Made by a program: the position numbers and the translations under genes
In this document: positions 31,522-39,974 of the stretch, piece by piece
Layout of the letters: each line of letters starts with the position of its first letter
Position numbering within the stretch: position 1 is the first letter of the stretch
Origin: an uncultured Rhodospirillales bacterium
GTDB lineage: Bacteria; Pseudomonadota; Alphaproteobacteria; Reyranellales; Reyranellaceae
DNA length: 48,889 nt
NCBI GenBank assembly: GCA_902825855.1
Contig: CADECW010000042.1
Location: 2,863-51,751 of the forward strand
Direction of reading: 5' to 3'
Notes under the pieces: generated by a model
What the model was told of the DNA's origin: nothing
Seen by the model: the letters and a program-made list of their open reading frames with translations, nothing else
The model's database searches: none

Positions 31522-32712
31522 TTACTTGCGGATCTGCGTGAGGGCCACGCCGGTGGCCAGCAGCTTGTCGATCTCCGCTGCGCTGTAGCCCACTTCGCCA
31601 AGCACCTTGCGCGTGTCGGCACCGAACGTCCTTGGCTTGCTGCGCGCGGCCGCCGGCGTGCGAGAGAGCTTCACCGGGTTGCCGACATTGCGCCAGCCGT
31701 CCTTCTCCCAGACCATGCCGCGGTGCTTGGTGTGCGGATGCTCCATGACGTCGGGCACTTCCATCACCGCGCCCGACGGCACGCCATTCTGCATCAGTTC
31801 GTTGGCGAATTGCTCGCCATTGCGGTCCCGGGTCAGCGCCCGCAACTCGGCCTCGAGCTCCTCGCGATGGGCGACGCGATCCTTGTTGGACTTGAAGCGC
31901 GGATCGTCGGCCAGTTCCGGCTTGCCCAGCATCTGGGTCAGCTTGCGGAACTGCCCGTCATTGCCGGCGCCGATCACGATGTTGCGGCCCCTGGTCGGGA
32001 AGTTGGCATAGGGTGCCAGGTTGCCGTGACTGTTGCCGTAGAGCTTCGGCTTGAGCCCCGCCATGAAGTAGTTGGGCGCATGGGGCTGATGCAGCGCCAC
32101 GGCGCTGTCGTACAGCGTGGCGTCGACGAACTGGCCCTTGCCCGAGCGATTGCGCTCGTACAACGCCATTAGGATGCCCATGCAGGCATTCATGCCGGTC
32201 GAGAGATCGACCACAGGCACGCCGATGCGCACCGGGCCCGCCTCGGGCGCGCCGTTGACCGAGACCAGCCCCGCCGACGCCTGCACCATCGCGTCATATC
32301 CCGGGAAGCCGCCCAGCGGGCCGTCGGCGCCGAAGCCCGACACGCGTGCATGGACCAGGCGTGGGAACTTCTGCGACAGGGTCTCGTAGCCGATGCCCCA
32401 TCTCTCCATGGTGCCGGTCTTGAAATTCTCGATCAGCACGTCGGCCGTCTCGAGCAGCTTTTGCAGCACCTCGCGGCCTTCCGGCTTGGAGAGATCGAGC
32501 GCCACCGTGCGCTTGTTGCGGTTGATTCCCGCGAAGTAGGCCGAGATGCCTTCCTGATCGAACGGAGGGCCCCACAGCCGGGTCTCGTCGCCCTGCGGCG
32601 GCTCGACCTTGATCACCTCGGCGCCGTGATCGGCCAGCATCTGGGCGCAGTACGGCCCGCCCAGCACGCGCGACAGATCGACGACTTTCAGGCCTTCCAG
32701 CGCCCCCGGCAT
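31522..32712 (-). CDS. CaiB/BaiF family (class III) CoA-transferase
   Basis: 396 residues, full length. N-terminal LEGLKVVDLSRVLGGPYCAQ and DHGAEVIKVEPPQGDETR are the standard CoA-transferase III opening. NRNKRTVALDLSKPEGREVL and ADVLIENFKTGTMERWG follow. The catalytic Asp lies in FPGYDAMVQASAGL. It moves CoA between carboxylic acids in the cytosol. The donor and acceptor are unknown. It diverges from the iron alcohol dehydrogenase, with about 90 bp between starts, so they may share regulation. Confidence 0.92.
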   Translation of the reverse strand: MPGALEGLKVVDLSRVLGGPYCAQMLADHGAEVIKVEPPQGDETRLWGPPFDQEGISAYFAGINRNKRTVALDLSKPEGREVLQKLLETADVLIENFKTGTMERWGIGYETLSQKFPRLVHARVSGFGADGPLGGFPGYDAMVQASAGLVSVNGAPEAGPVRIGVPVVDLSTGMNACMGILMALYERNRSGKGQFVDATLYDSAVALHQPHAPNYFMAGLKPKLYGNSHGNLAPYANFPTRGRNIVIGAGNDGQFRKLTQMLGKPELADDPRFKSNKDRVAHREELEAELRALTRDRNGEQFANELMQNGVPSGAVMEVPDVMEHPHTKHRGMVWEKDGWRNVGNPVKLSRTPAAARSKPRTFGADTRKVLGEVGYSAAEIDKLLATGVALTQIRK

Positions 32713-32803
32713 CTCGTTCCACTCCTCGGATTGGCTTGTCAGCCGGCGTTATAGACCATGGTCCGTGGTGTCGATACGGTCACGGCAGCGCAGAGAGGTG
32801 CCC

Positions 32804-33979
32804 ATGCTCAGCGGAATTCACGGCCATCAGGACATCGAGCGCGTCGTCTACGGCAAGCCGGCGGGACCTGCCCTGCGCGCCGAGGCCGAACGCCTGGGCG
32901 CCAGACGCGTCTTCATCACGACCTCGAAATCGGTGGCGCAGAGCGCGTTGATGGCCGACGTCATCCGCGACCTCGGCGATCGCCATGCCGGCGTTTACTC
33001 CGGCATTACTGCCCATTCGCCGCGGCCCTGCGTCATCGAGGGCGCCAAGCTGGCGCGCGAAGCCGGTGCCGATCTCATCGTCGCGGTCGGCGGCGGTTCG
33101 GTGATCGACGCCACCAAGGTGATGCTGATCGCGCTGTGGCAGGGTGCAATGACGATCGACGCGCTCGACCTCTATCGCGCCGGACGGCCGAAGGAAGGGC
33201 ACGCGCCGCCTTCGGAGTCGATCAGGCCGCCAGCCGATGCGGTCCGCATGATCGCCGTGCCGACCACCTTGTCGGCGGCTGAGTTCAATCCCTTCGCCGG
33301 CATCAGTGATCCGCGACACGGCATCAAGGAGAGCTTCGGCCATCGCCTGATCGTGCCGCGCGTCATCGTGCTCGATCCGGCCGCGACGCTCGCCACGCCG
33401 ATGGACCTGATGCTGTCGACCGGGATCAAGGCGGTCGACCACGCGGTCGAGCGGCTGTGCTCGCAGCAGGCTCATCCCTTCGTGCTGGGCACCGCGACCG
33501 AAGCGCTGAGGCTCCTGACGAAGGCGTTGCCCGACCATGCAGCGAAGCCCGACGACATGCCGACGCGGCTCGACCTGCAGTTCGGCATGTGGCTGTCGAT
33601 CGGCGCCGGCACCTCGGGCGTCGGCACCGGCGCCAGCCACGGAATCGGCCATGTGCTTGGAGCCGCCTGCCAGGTCCCGCACGGCCACACGTCGTGCGTG
33701 ATGCTGCCCTCGGTGCTGCGCTGGAATTTGCCGGCCAACGCCGAACGGCAGAGTCGGGTGAGTGACGCATTCGGCAAGCCCGACGAGCCGGCGGCCGATC
33801 TCGTGGCCGGCCTGGTGAAGTCGCTCCGCCTGCCGGGGCGGCTGGCCGACGTCGGCGTCGGCAAGGACCGATTCCGCGAGATCGCCGAGAAGTCGATGCA
33901 CGACCGTGCCGTGCTCAACAATCCTCGGCCGATCTCGCGACCGGCCGAGGTGATGGAGATCCTCGAACTGGCGGCCTAG
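32804..33979 (+). CDS. Iron-containing alcohol dehydrogenase (maleylacetate-reductase-like)
   Basis: 391 residues from MLSGIHGHQDIERVVYGKPA, preceded by AGAGAGG; an in-frame ATG-like extension 13 codons earlier lacks a ribosome site. NAD-binding VAVGGGSVIDATK, then VPTTLSAAEFNPFAGISD. Metal-ligand histidines are in KAVDHAVERL and GASHGIGHVLG-type blocks, with PHGHTSCVMLP. The overall form matches the group III Fe-ADH/maleylacetate reductase branch. It would reduce a carbonyl or oxidise an alcohol. It ends three bases before the stop of the convergent solute-binding gene. Confidence 0.88.
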   Translation: MLSGIHGHQDIERVVYGKPAGPALRAEAERLGARRVFITTSKSVAQSALMADVIRDLGDRHAGVYSGITAHSPRPCVIEGAKLAREAGADLIVAVGGGSVIDATKVMLIALWQGAMTIDALDLYRAGRPKEGHAPPSESIRPPADAVRMIAVPTTLSAAEFNPFAGISDPRHGIKESFGHRLIVPRVIVLDPAATLATPMDLMLSTGIKAVDHAVERLCSQQAHPFVLGTATEALRLLTKALPDHAAKPDDMPTRLDLQFGMWLSIGAGTSGVGTGASHGIGHVLGAACQVPHGHTSCVMLPSVLRWNLPANAERQSRVSDAFGKPDEPAADLVAGLVKSLRLPGRLADVGVGKDRFREIAEKSMHDRAVLNNPRPISRPAEVMEILELAA

Positions 33980-33982
33980 CGG

Positions 33983-35257
33983 CTACTTCGGCAGCAGCTT
34001 CTGGACGTCTGCGGCCATCGCCGAGAGCGCGGCCTCGGGCGCCGCCGACTTGTCGACGACCGTCTGCAGGCGGTCCTTGATCGCCTGGATGATCTTCAGG
34101 TTGTTGTCTCCGGGGAAGGCGTACCACGCCGTCATCAGCGGCTGCTGGCTGAGCGACGTCAGATGGTTCGGCTTCTCGGCATAGAAGTCCTTCAGCATCG
34201 CGGGGTTGCTGGCCGGCAGCGAGTTGGGCGGCATGTAGCCCGTGCCCTTCACCATGATGGTCGCGCCTTCGGCTCCCGTGATGAACTTCATGAACCTCCA
34301 CGCCGCCGCCTGCTTGTCGGGCTCGGTGGCGAACATCAGCGCCGAGGCGCCACCGGTCGGCAGCTTGGCGTTGGGACCGGGCACCGGGAAGCGTGCCGTG
34401 CGCCACTTGAACTTGCCGGCGACGCCGTCGTCGGCGACGCGCAGCAGCGAGGTCGATTCGGTCCAGATGGCGAGTTTGCCGGCGAAGAACGCCGCGCGGC
34501 TCGCCTCTGGTGTCAGGTTCGGCATGCCGACATCCTTGACCATGCGGCCAAGCAGCTCGATCGACTTCTTGCCGGGCTCCTTGTCGAAGGCGATGGCCTT
34601 CTCGTCGGCGGTCATCATGGTGCCGCCATGAGAGAAGACGAGGGCCTGCCACATCCAGTTGCCGGTGATCGCCCAGGAGTAGAAGAGCCCGACATTGTCG
34701 TCGCCCAGAGCGTTTACCTTCTTGGCGAGATCGAAGATGCCGTCCCAGGTCGTCGGGAAGTTCGCCGGATCGCCGCCCGCCTTGCGCACCAGGTCGTCGT
34801 TCACATAGACGATCGGCGTCGAGACGGCGAAGGCGAGGCCGTAAGGCTTCCCGCCGTAGGTGCCGAGCGCCATCATCGCCGGCGAGAAGCCCTGGCCCTG
34901 CCAGTCCTTCTCCTTGGCGATGAAGGGCGTGAGGTCGACGGCGATCTTGCGGTCGACGAACAGGCGCTGGAGGTTGATCGCCTGCAACGCCACGTCGGGA
35001 AGCTGTTTGGTGATTGCCTGCCGCAGCGCCGTCTGGGCGGCGTCCTCGTATTCCTTGTAGGCCGGCAGGTAGTTGACGGCGATGTCCGGGTTCTGCTTCT
35101 CGAACTCGGTCTTCAGCGTGACGAAGACCTTGTCGAAGATGAAGCCCAGCGGATACTGCACGTTGATCGTTGTCTTGGCCTGCGCCAGTGCCTGTCCGGC
35201 GGTGAGCATGACCAGCGCTGCGGCGCCGGCGGCCCATGCCTTGATGTGACGTCTCAT
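33983..35257 (-). CDS. ABC transporter extracellular solute-binding protein (family 1, UgpB/MalE type)
   Basis: 424 residues. A Sec signal peptide is clear (HIKAWAAGAAALVMLTAGQA, cleavage near ALAQA). The mature part starts with KTTINVQYPLGFIFDKVF and contains LPAYKEYEDAAQTALRQ and a C-terminal AAWRFMKFITGAEGATIMVKG, typical of family 1 sugar/glycerol-phosphate binding proteins. It delivers a carbohydrate, polyol or glycerophosphodiester to the permeases encoded upstream. It is the last gene of the minus-strand unit ATPase-permease-permease-binding protein, 19 bp after the second permease stop. Confidence 0.9.
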   Translation of the reverse strand: MRRHIKAWAAGAAALVMLTAGQALAQAKTTINVQYPLGFIFDKVFVTLKTEFEKQNPDIAVNYLPAYKEYEDAAQTALRQAITKQLPDVALQAINLQRLFVDRKIAVDLTPFIAKEKDWQGQGFSPAMMALGTYGGKPYGLAFAVSTPIVYVNDDLVRKAGGDPANFPTTWDGIFDLAKKVNALGDDNVGLFYSWAITGNWMWQALVFSHGGTMMTADEKAIAFDKEPGKKSIELLGRMVKDVGMPNLTPEASRAAFFAGKLAIWTESTSLLRVADDGVAGKFKWRTARFPVPGPNAKLPTGGASALMFATEPDKQAAAWRFMKFITGAEGATIMVKGTGYMPPNSLPASNPAMLKDFYAEKPNHLTSLSQQPLMTAWYAFPGDNNLKIIQAIKDRLQTVVDKSAAPEAALSAMAADVQKLLPK

Positions 35258-35276
35258 GTCTTCCTCCCTCCGTTCA

Positions 35277-36116
35277 TCACCCCTTGAGGCCGGTGAATGT
35301 GATGCCCTCGACGAAACGGCGCTGGGCCAGCAGGAAGGCCAGCACCAAGGGCGCGATGACGATGGTGGCCGCGGCCATCAGCGGGCCATAGGCCGTGCCT
35401 TCGCCGTTCAATTTCAGGAAGGCGATGCCCAGCGGCGGCGTGTAGAGGCTGTGGTCGCCGACCGCAATCAACGGCCAGAAGTAGTCGTTCCAGTGCGCGA
35501 CGACGGAGAAGATGCCGAACGCTACCAGGGCAGGGATGGCGGCCGGCGCCATTACCGACCAGACGATGCCGTATTCGCTCATGCCGTCGATGCGGGCGGC
35601 GTCCAAAAGGTCGTCGGGCACGCCGAGGAAGAACTGGCGCATCAGGAAGATGCCGAACACCGAGATGGTGAAGGGCAGCACCAGGGCGGCGTAGGTGTTC
35701 AGAAGGCCGAACCAGTAGAACAGGATGTAGATCGGCAGCGCCGTCGCCTGGTAGGGAATCAGCAGGCAAAAAAGCACGGCGCCGAATAGCGTCGTACGAC
35801 CGCGAAAGCGCAGTTTGGCAAGCGCATAGGCCGCCGGCACGTTGACGATGACCTGCAGGGCGAAGATTGCCGCCGTGACGATCACGCCGTTCAACAGGAA
35901 GTGCAGCAGGGGCACCTGGGTCAGCGCCTCGTGATAGTTCTCCACCGCGCCGAGCCGCTGCGGCAGGAGATGGAAGCGAGCGGCGAAGATCTCATCTTTG
36001 GGCTTGAACGAGGTCGCCAGCATCAGGACGAAGGGTGCCAGCATCACCGTCGTGCCGAGCAGCAACACGACATGGCGCACCAAGCGAAGCGGGCGGGGCA
36101 GGCGATGGCCTGTCAT
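35277..36116 (-). CDS. ABC transporter permease (UgpE/MalG type)
   Basis: 279 residues, six membrane helices. MTGHRLPRPLRLVRH is the N terminus, and the ATG overlaps the preceding permease stop (ATGA). The EAA loop that contacts the ATPase reads DAARIDGMSEYGIVWSVMAP. TSFKPKDEIFA near the N terminus is typical of MalG/UgpE partners. Forms the channel with the permease encoded at 36113-37003. Longer in-frame extensions upstream lie inside that gene and are not used. Confidence 0.92.
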   Translation of the reverse strand: MTGHRLPRPLRLVRHVVLLLGTTVMLAPFVLMLATSFKPKDEIFAARFHLLPQRLGAVENYHEALTQVPLLHFLLNGVIVTAAIFALQVIVNVPAAYALAKLRFRGRTTLFGAVLFCLLIPYQATALPIYILFYWFGLLNTYAALVLPFTISVFGIFLMRQFFLGVPDDLLDAARIDGMSEYGIVWSVMAPAAIPALVAFGIFSVVAHWNDYFWPLIAVGDHSLYTPPLGIAFLKLNGEGTAYGPLMAAATIVIAPLVLAFLLAQRRFVEGITFTGLKG

Positions 36117-37003
36117 CGAGCCTGCCTCCGCCGGTCGAGCACGAACACGCGGATGGCCGACAGGACCAGGATGAAGCCCAGGAATACCACGACCAGCGCC
36201 GCCGCATAGCCGACGCGGAAGTACCCGAACGCTTCCGAATAGATGGTGTGCAGCAGGACCTCGGAGGCTTTGTTGGGGCCGCCGCCGGTCAGCACCGCTA
36301 CGGTGTCGAACACCTGGAAGGCGCGTATGGCGGTGATGACGACCGTGAACAGGGTGACGGGCGCCAGCATCGGCCAGGTGACCAGCCGGAAGCGTGCTCC
36401 GCCGCGGCGGGCGCCGTCGACGGCTGCCGCCTCGTAGAGCTCGGACGGAATGGCGGTGAGGCCCGCCATGAACAGCACCATGTTGAACCCGACGCTTTGC
36501 CAGATGCCGATGCCGCACAGCGTGAACAGTACGATCTTGCGGTCGTTCAGGAAGTCCAGCGGCTGCAGGCCGAGCGCCTTCAGCCCGAAGTTGATTGCGC
36601 CGATGCGCGGATCGAGCATGAAACCCCAGACGATGGCCATGGCAATCAGGGTCGCCATGACCGGCAGGAAGTAGGCGGCGCGGTAGAAGCCTCGCAGCGA
36701 ACCGTCGGCGTCGATCAGCAGCGCCGCTCCGAGACCGAGCGCCACCGATGCCGGCACGACGATGGCGACGTAGATCAGGGTGTTGGCGATGGAGATCGTC
36801 ACCGTCTCGTCGCCGGTCATCTCTTCGTAGTTTGCGAGCCCTACCAGCGAGATCGCGGGCGCGCCGAGCTGGTAGTCGGTGAAGGAGAGCACGAACAGGC
36901 AGACCAGCGGCCCGACCAGAAAGACCAGCATCAGCAGCACCGCCGGCGCGGTGAGCAGCAGCACCGTCGGCAGGCTGGCCCTGCGGGCGCTCGGTTCAGC
37001 CAT
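36113..37003 (-). CDS. ABC transporter permease (UgpA/MalF type)
   Basis: 296 residues with six membrane helices. It starts MAEPSARRASLPTVLLL, overlapping the ATPase gene by eight bases. The EAA loop is AAAVDGARRGGARFRLVTWP, and LTGGGPNKASEVLLHTIY is a strong signature of the UgpA/MalF class. Partner of the permease at 35277-36116. The tight overlaps show one transcription unit with the ATPase and binding protein. Confidence 0.92.
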   Translation of the reverse strand: MAEPSARRASLPTVLLLTAPAVLLMLVFLVGPLVCLFVLSFTDYQLGAPAISLVGLANYEEMTGDETVTISIANTLIYVAIVVPASVALGLGAALLIDADGSLRGFYRAAYFLPVMATLIAMAIVWGFMLDPRIGAINFGLKALGLQPLDFLNDRKIVLFTLCGIGIWQSVGFNMVLFMAGLTAIPSELYEAAAVDGARRGGARFRLVTWPMLAPVTLFTVVITAIRAFQVFDTVAVLTGGGPNKASEVLLHTIYSEAFGYFRVGYAAALVVVFLGFILVLSAIRVFVLDRRRQAR

Positions 37004-38165
37004 GGCGGGCGATCCTCTGCCCCTCGAGATCGAACAGGAGGAGGGGGCCGGCAGGCACGGCAACGCGAACCGCCGCGCCGATCGCCGTCGAGTCGAGGAC
37101 CGAGGAATCGCAGCGCACGATCACCGGCGCCGGCGTGCCTTCGAGGGCGACATGCAGGAAGAGGTCGGACCCGAGATTCTCGCGATAGATCACCTGTCCA
37201 GACAGGCCTGACTTGTCTTCGCTGATGGAAAGCCGCTCGGGCCGGATCGCCGCCTGCAGCCTGGTGCCGGCCGGCAACCCGCTTCGCCGGGCAAGCATCT
37301 GCCCCAGCAGGTCGATGCCCGTGGCGGTGGCCACGGCAGGCATCACGTTGATTCGCGGCGTGCCGACGAACTGGGCGACGCGCAAGTGGCCGGGATCGCG
37401 ATAGAGCTCGGCGGGCGAGGCGATCTGGCGCAACTCGCCTTCGAGGATGACGGCGACGCGATCCGACATCGTCATCGCCTCGGCCTGGTCGTGCGTGACG
37501 TAGATGAAAGTGGCGCCGAGCTGGCGATGGAGCTGGGCGATCTCGGCCCGCATGTGCACACGCAATTCGGCGTCGAGGTTGCTGAGCGGCTCGTCCATCA
37601 GGAAGGCCTTGGGTTGTCGCACCATGGCGCGAGCCAGCGCCACGCGCTGCTTCTGGCCGCCCGAGAGCTGTGCCGGCTTGCGGTCCAGAAGGCTCTCCAG
37701 CCGCAGCGTGGAGGCGACGGATCGCACGGCTTCGCCGATCGTACCGGTGATCCGGCGTACGGCGGGCACCACGGCGGCGCCGGGCAGGCGCTGCAGGCGC
37801 GTCATCCGGCGCATGCGCAGCGGCACGGCGATGTTCTCGGCCACAGTCAGGTGCGGATAGAGCGCGTAGGACTGGAACACCATGGCGATGTCGCGCCGGT
37901 CGGGCGGCAGGCCGTCCATCGACGCGCCGTCGATCGTGACCATGCCGGCGCTCTGCGGCTCCAGTCCGGCAATGATACGCAACAAGGTCGACTTTCCGCA
38001 GCCCGAAGGACCCAGGATGGTGATGAACTCGCCGGCCCGAACGTCGAGGTCGATGCCGCGCAGCACCGATGTCGCGCCGAATTGCTTGGCGATGCCTTCC
38101 AGGCGGACGGCGCCGCGCAGCGCGGGTCGCTCGATGCCCGTGATCTTGGGGCTCACGGCCTGCAT
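36996..38165 (-). CDS. ABC transporter ATP-binding protein (UgpC/MalK type)
   Basis: 389 residues. Walker A GPSGCGKST, signature LSGGQKQR and Walker B FLMDEPLSNLD are all present; VTHDQAEAMTMSDR is the switch region. A C-terminal TOBE-type regulatory domain follows. Between Q-loop and signature is an insertion of roughly 15 residues (around LQRLPGAAVVPAVRR) relative to ordinary MalK. The start is uncertain: ATG 38165 has no Shine-Dalgarno, while a strong GAGGGGAGG (38212-38220) lies upstream and serves a 16-codon TTG leader frame (38203-38153) that runs past this ATG. The in-frame ATG at 38279 is an alternative. Confidence 0.9.
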   Translation of the reverse strand: MQAVSPKITGIERPALRGAVRLEGIAKQFGATSVLRGIDLDVRAGEFITILGPSGCGKSTLLRIIAGLEPQSAGMVTIDGASMDGLPPDRRDIAMVFQSYALYPHLTVAENIAVPLRMRRMTRLQRLPGAAVVPAVRRITGTIGEAVRSVASTLRLESLLDRKPAQLSGGQKQRVALARAMVRQPKAFLMDEPLSNLDAELRVHMRAEIAQLHRQLGATFIYVTHDQAEAMTMSDRVAVILEGELRQIASPAELYRDPGHLRVAQFVGTPRINVMPAVATATGIDLLGQMLARRSGLPAGTRLQAAIRPERLSISEDKSGLSGQVIYRENLGSDLFLHVALEGTPAPVIVRCDSSVLDSTAIGAAVRVAVPAGPLLLFDLEGQRIARHG

Positions 38166-38264
38166 CGAAAAAGCGGTTCGGGCGGCTCGCCGCGAAGTTC
38201 CAATTGCGAGTCCTCCCCTCTGCTCACGATCGGACGCCGCCGACGATAGCTCGCGTGCCATGGG

Positions 38265-38313
38265 TTGAAAAGAGTTCATTCTTGGGTCATCAATAGATTG
38301 AGCAGATTTCAAT
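38265..38313. promoter_or_regulatory. Candidate RpiR-type operator region
   Basis: AT-rich for this genome. TCAAT (38290-38294) and ATTGA (38297-38301) form a palindrome with two bases between, and TCAAT recurs at 38309-38313, giving a second inverted pair with ATTGA. TTGAAA (38265-38270) and TTTCAA (38307-38312) also face each other. It lies between the divergent ABC importer and the RpiR gene, where RpiR regulators usually bind. Confidence 0.45.
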
Positions 38314-38331
38314 CGTGTGACGGGAGCAGGG

Positions 38332-39216
38332 ATGTCGGGCAGGCAGCGCGGGAAAGTCGAGGCGTCCGAGGACAAGGCCTCGATCCTGACCCTGATCCGT
38401 CAGTCGCTGCGCGCGCTGCCGCCGACGGCGCGACGCATCGCCGCCTACATCGACCAGCATGCCAACGACGTGATCCGCATGTCGATCACCGAGCTCGCCG
38501 AGCAGGCCGAGGCGAGCGAGGGCAGCATCGTCGGCCTGTGCCGGCGGCTCGGCATAGACGGCTTCCAGGAGCTGAAGATCCTGCTGTCGCGCGACCTGGT
38601 CGAGCCGGTGCGCCTGATCCAGGAAGACCTGCGCGAAAGCGATTCGGTTTCCGACGTCGCCGAGCACGTCTTCGCCGCCCACATCGCTTCGCTGCAGCAA
38701 ACCCGCCAGCTGCTGGCCTCGGCGGCGTTGACCAAGGCCGTCGACATCATCCGCAGTGCCCGCCGCATCGAGGTCTACGGCATCGGCAGTTCCGGTCCGA
38801 TCGCCCAGGACCTGGCCTATCGCCTGCTGCAGCTCGGCCGCGACGTGAAGGTGGTGAGCGATTCGCACATCCAGGCAGTCAGCGCCGCGATGACCGATTC
38901 CAGCACGGCGGTGATTACCATCTCGCATTCGGGCAGCACGACGGAGACCGTTCTGGCGACGCGCCTGGCGCGCGACGCCGGCGCACGCACCATCGGCATC
39001 ACCCGCCTCGGCAAGTCGCCTCTCGCGCGCTATTGCGACATCGTCCTGCACACGATCGCCAACGAGACGCGCTACCGGCCCGAGGCCATGAGCAGCCGCG
39101 TCGCCCAGCTCGCGCTCATCGACACGCTGGTCTCGTGTTGCGCCCTGGCCGACGCCCGCCGCTCGGTCGCCAAACTCGAGCTCAGCGCGCGCATCATCGC
39201 CGGAAAGCGCTTCTGA
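38332..39216 (+). CDS. RpiR/MurR family transcriptional regulator
   Basis: 294 residues from ATG 38332 (GGGAG five bases upstream). The N-terminal helix-turn-helix (about residues 20-95) contains LPPTARRIAAYIDQHAND and the recognition region EASEGSIVGLCRRLGIDGFQ. The SIS domain (about 125-265) has VYGIGSSGPIAQDLAYRL and ISHSGSTTETV, the phosphosugar-binding loops. RpiR regulators respond to phosphorylated sugars. The stop overlaps the next gene's ATG (TGATG), and the importer genes lie divergently, so it probably controls both arms. Confidence 0.92.
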   Translation: MSGRQRGKVEASEDKASILTLIRQSLRALPPTARRIAAYIDQHANDVIRMSITELAEQAEASEGSIVGLCRRLGIDGFQELKILLSRDLVEPVRLIQEDLRESDSVSDVAEHVFAAHIASLQQTRQLLASAALTKAVDIIRSARRIEVYGIGSSGPIAQDLAYRLLQLGRDVKVVSDSHIQAVSAAMTDSSTAVITISHSGSTTETVLATRLARDAGARTIGITRLGKSPLARYCDIVLHTIANETRYRPEAMSSRVAQLALIDTLVSCCALADARRSVAKLELSARIIAGKRF

Positions 39217-39974
39217 TGCGGGCGATCATCATCGGCGCCGGCCGGGGCAGCCGGCTGATGCCGACGACCGAGAATGCACCGAAGTGCTTCGCCGAGATCC
39301 AGGGGAAGCGCATCCTCGATTGGACGGTCGAGGCCCTTAAGGGCGGCGGCTGCACCGAGATCTGCTTCATCGGCGGCTACCGCATCGAGGCCGTGCAGCG
39401 CGAATATCCCGACTTCATCTTCCGCGAGAACGTCGATTGGCAGGACAACAACATCCTGGTGTCGCTGATGTGCGCGGCGGACCTGATGGACCGGCCGTTC
39501 GTCACGGCCTACTCCGACATCCTGTTCACCGGTCGCGTGGTCGCCGACCTCGTACGCTTACCCGACCAACTCGCGCTCGGCGTCGACACCGACTGGCGTG
39601 AGCACTACAGGCCGCGCACCCAGCATCCGCCGCACGATGCGGAGAAGGTGATCACGCACAACGGGCGGGTCGAACGCGTCCATCGCGGCATCGCCTACGA
39701 GGCGGCGACCGGTGAATTCATCGGCGTGGCGAAGTTCGGCGCCGAGGGCGCGCGACGCTTCTGCGATTTCTATCGCCGCCGCAAGGCGCAGTTCTGGGGC
39801 CAGCCCTACCGTGAGGCCGCGCTGTTCCAGAAGGCCTACCTGATCCACATGTTCCAGGACATGATCGAGCACGGCATGGAGTTCGGTCACGCCGACACGC
39901 CCGGCCACTACCGCGAGATCGACACTCAACAGGACATGGATCTCGCGCAGACGCTGTGGACGCCCCCGACGTGA
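39216..39974 (+). CDS. Nucleotidyltransferase (phosphocholine cytidylyltransferase-like)
   Basis: 252 residues. The NTP-transferase signature is AIIIGAGRGSRLMPTTENAP followed by KCFAEIQGKRIL. DNNILVSLMCAADLM and FVTAYSDILFTG supply the metal-binding Asp region. Size and motifs fit the LicC-like CTP:phosphocholine cytidylyltransferase group, which activates a phosphorylated alcohol or sugar with CTP. Other sugar-1-phosphate nucleotidyltransferases remain possible. Start overlaps the RpiR stop and stop overlaps the next start, so translation is tightly coupled within the unit. Confidence 0.85.
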   Translation: MRAIIIGAGRGSRLMPTTENAPKCFAEIQGKRILDWTVEALKGGGCTEICFIGGYRIEAVQREYPDFIFRENVDWQDNNILVSLMCAADLMDRPFVTAYSDILFTGRVVADLVRLPDQLALGVDTDWREHYRPRTQHPPHDAEKVITHNGRVERVHRGIAYEAATGEFIGVAKFGAEGARRFCDFYRRRKAQFWGQPYREAALFQKAYLIHMFQDMIEHGMEFGHADTPGHYREIDTQQDMDLAQTLWTPPT

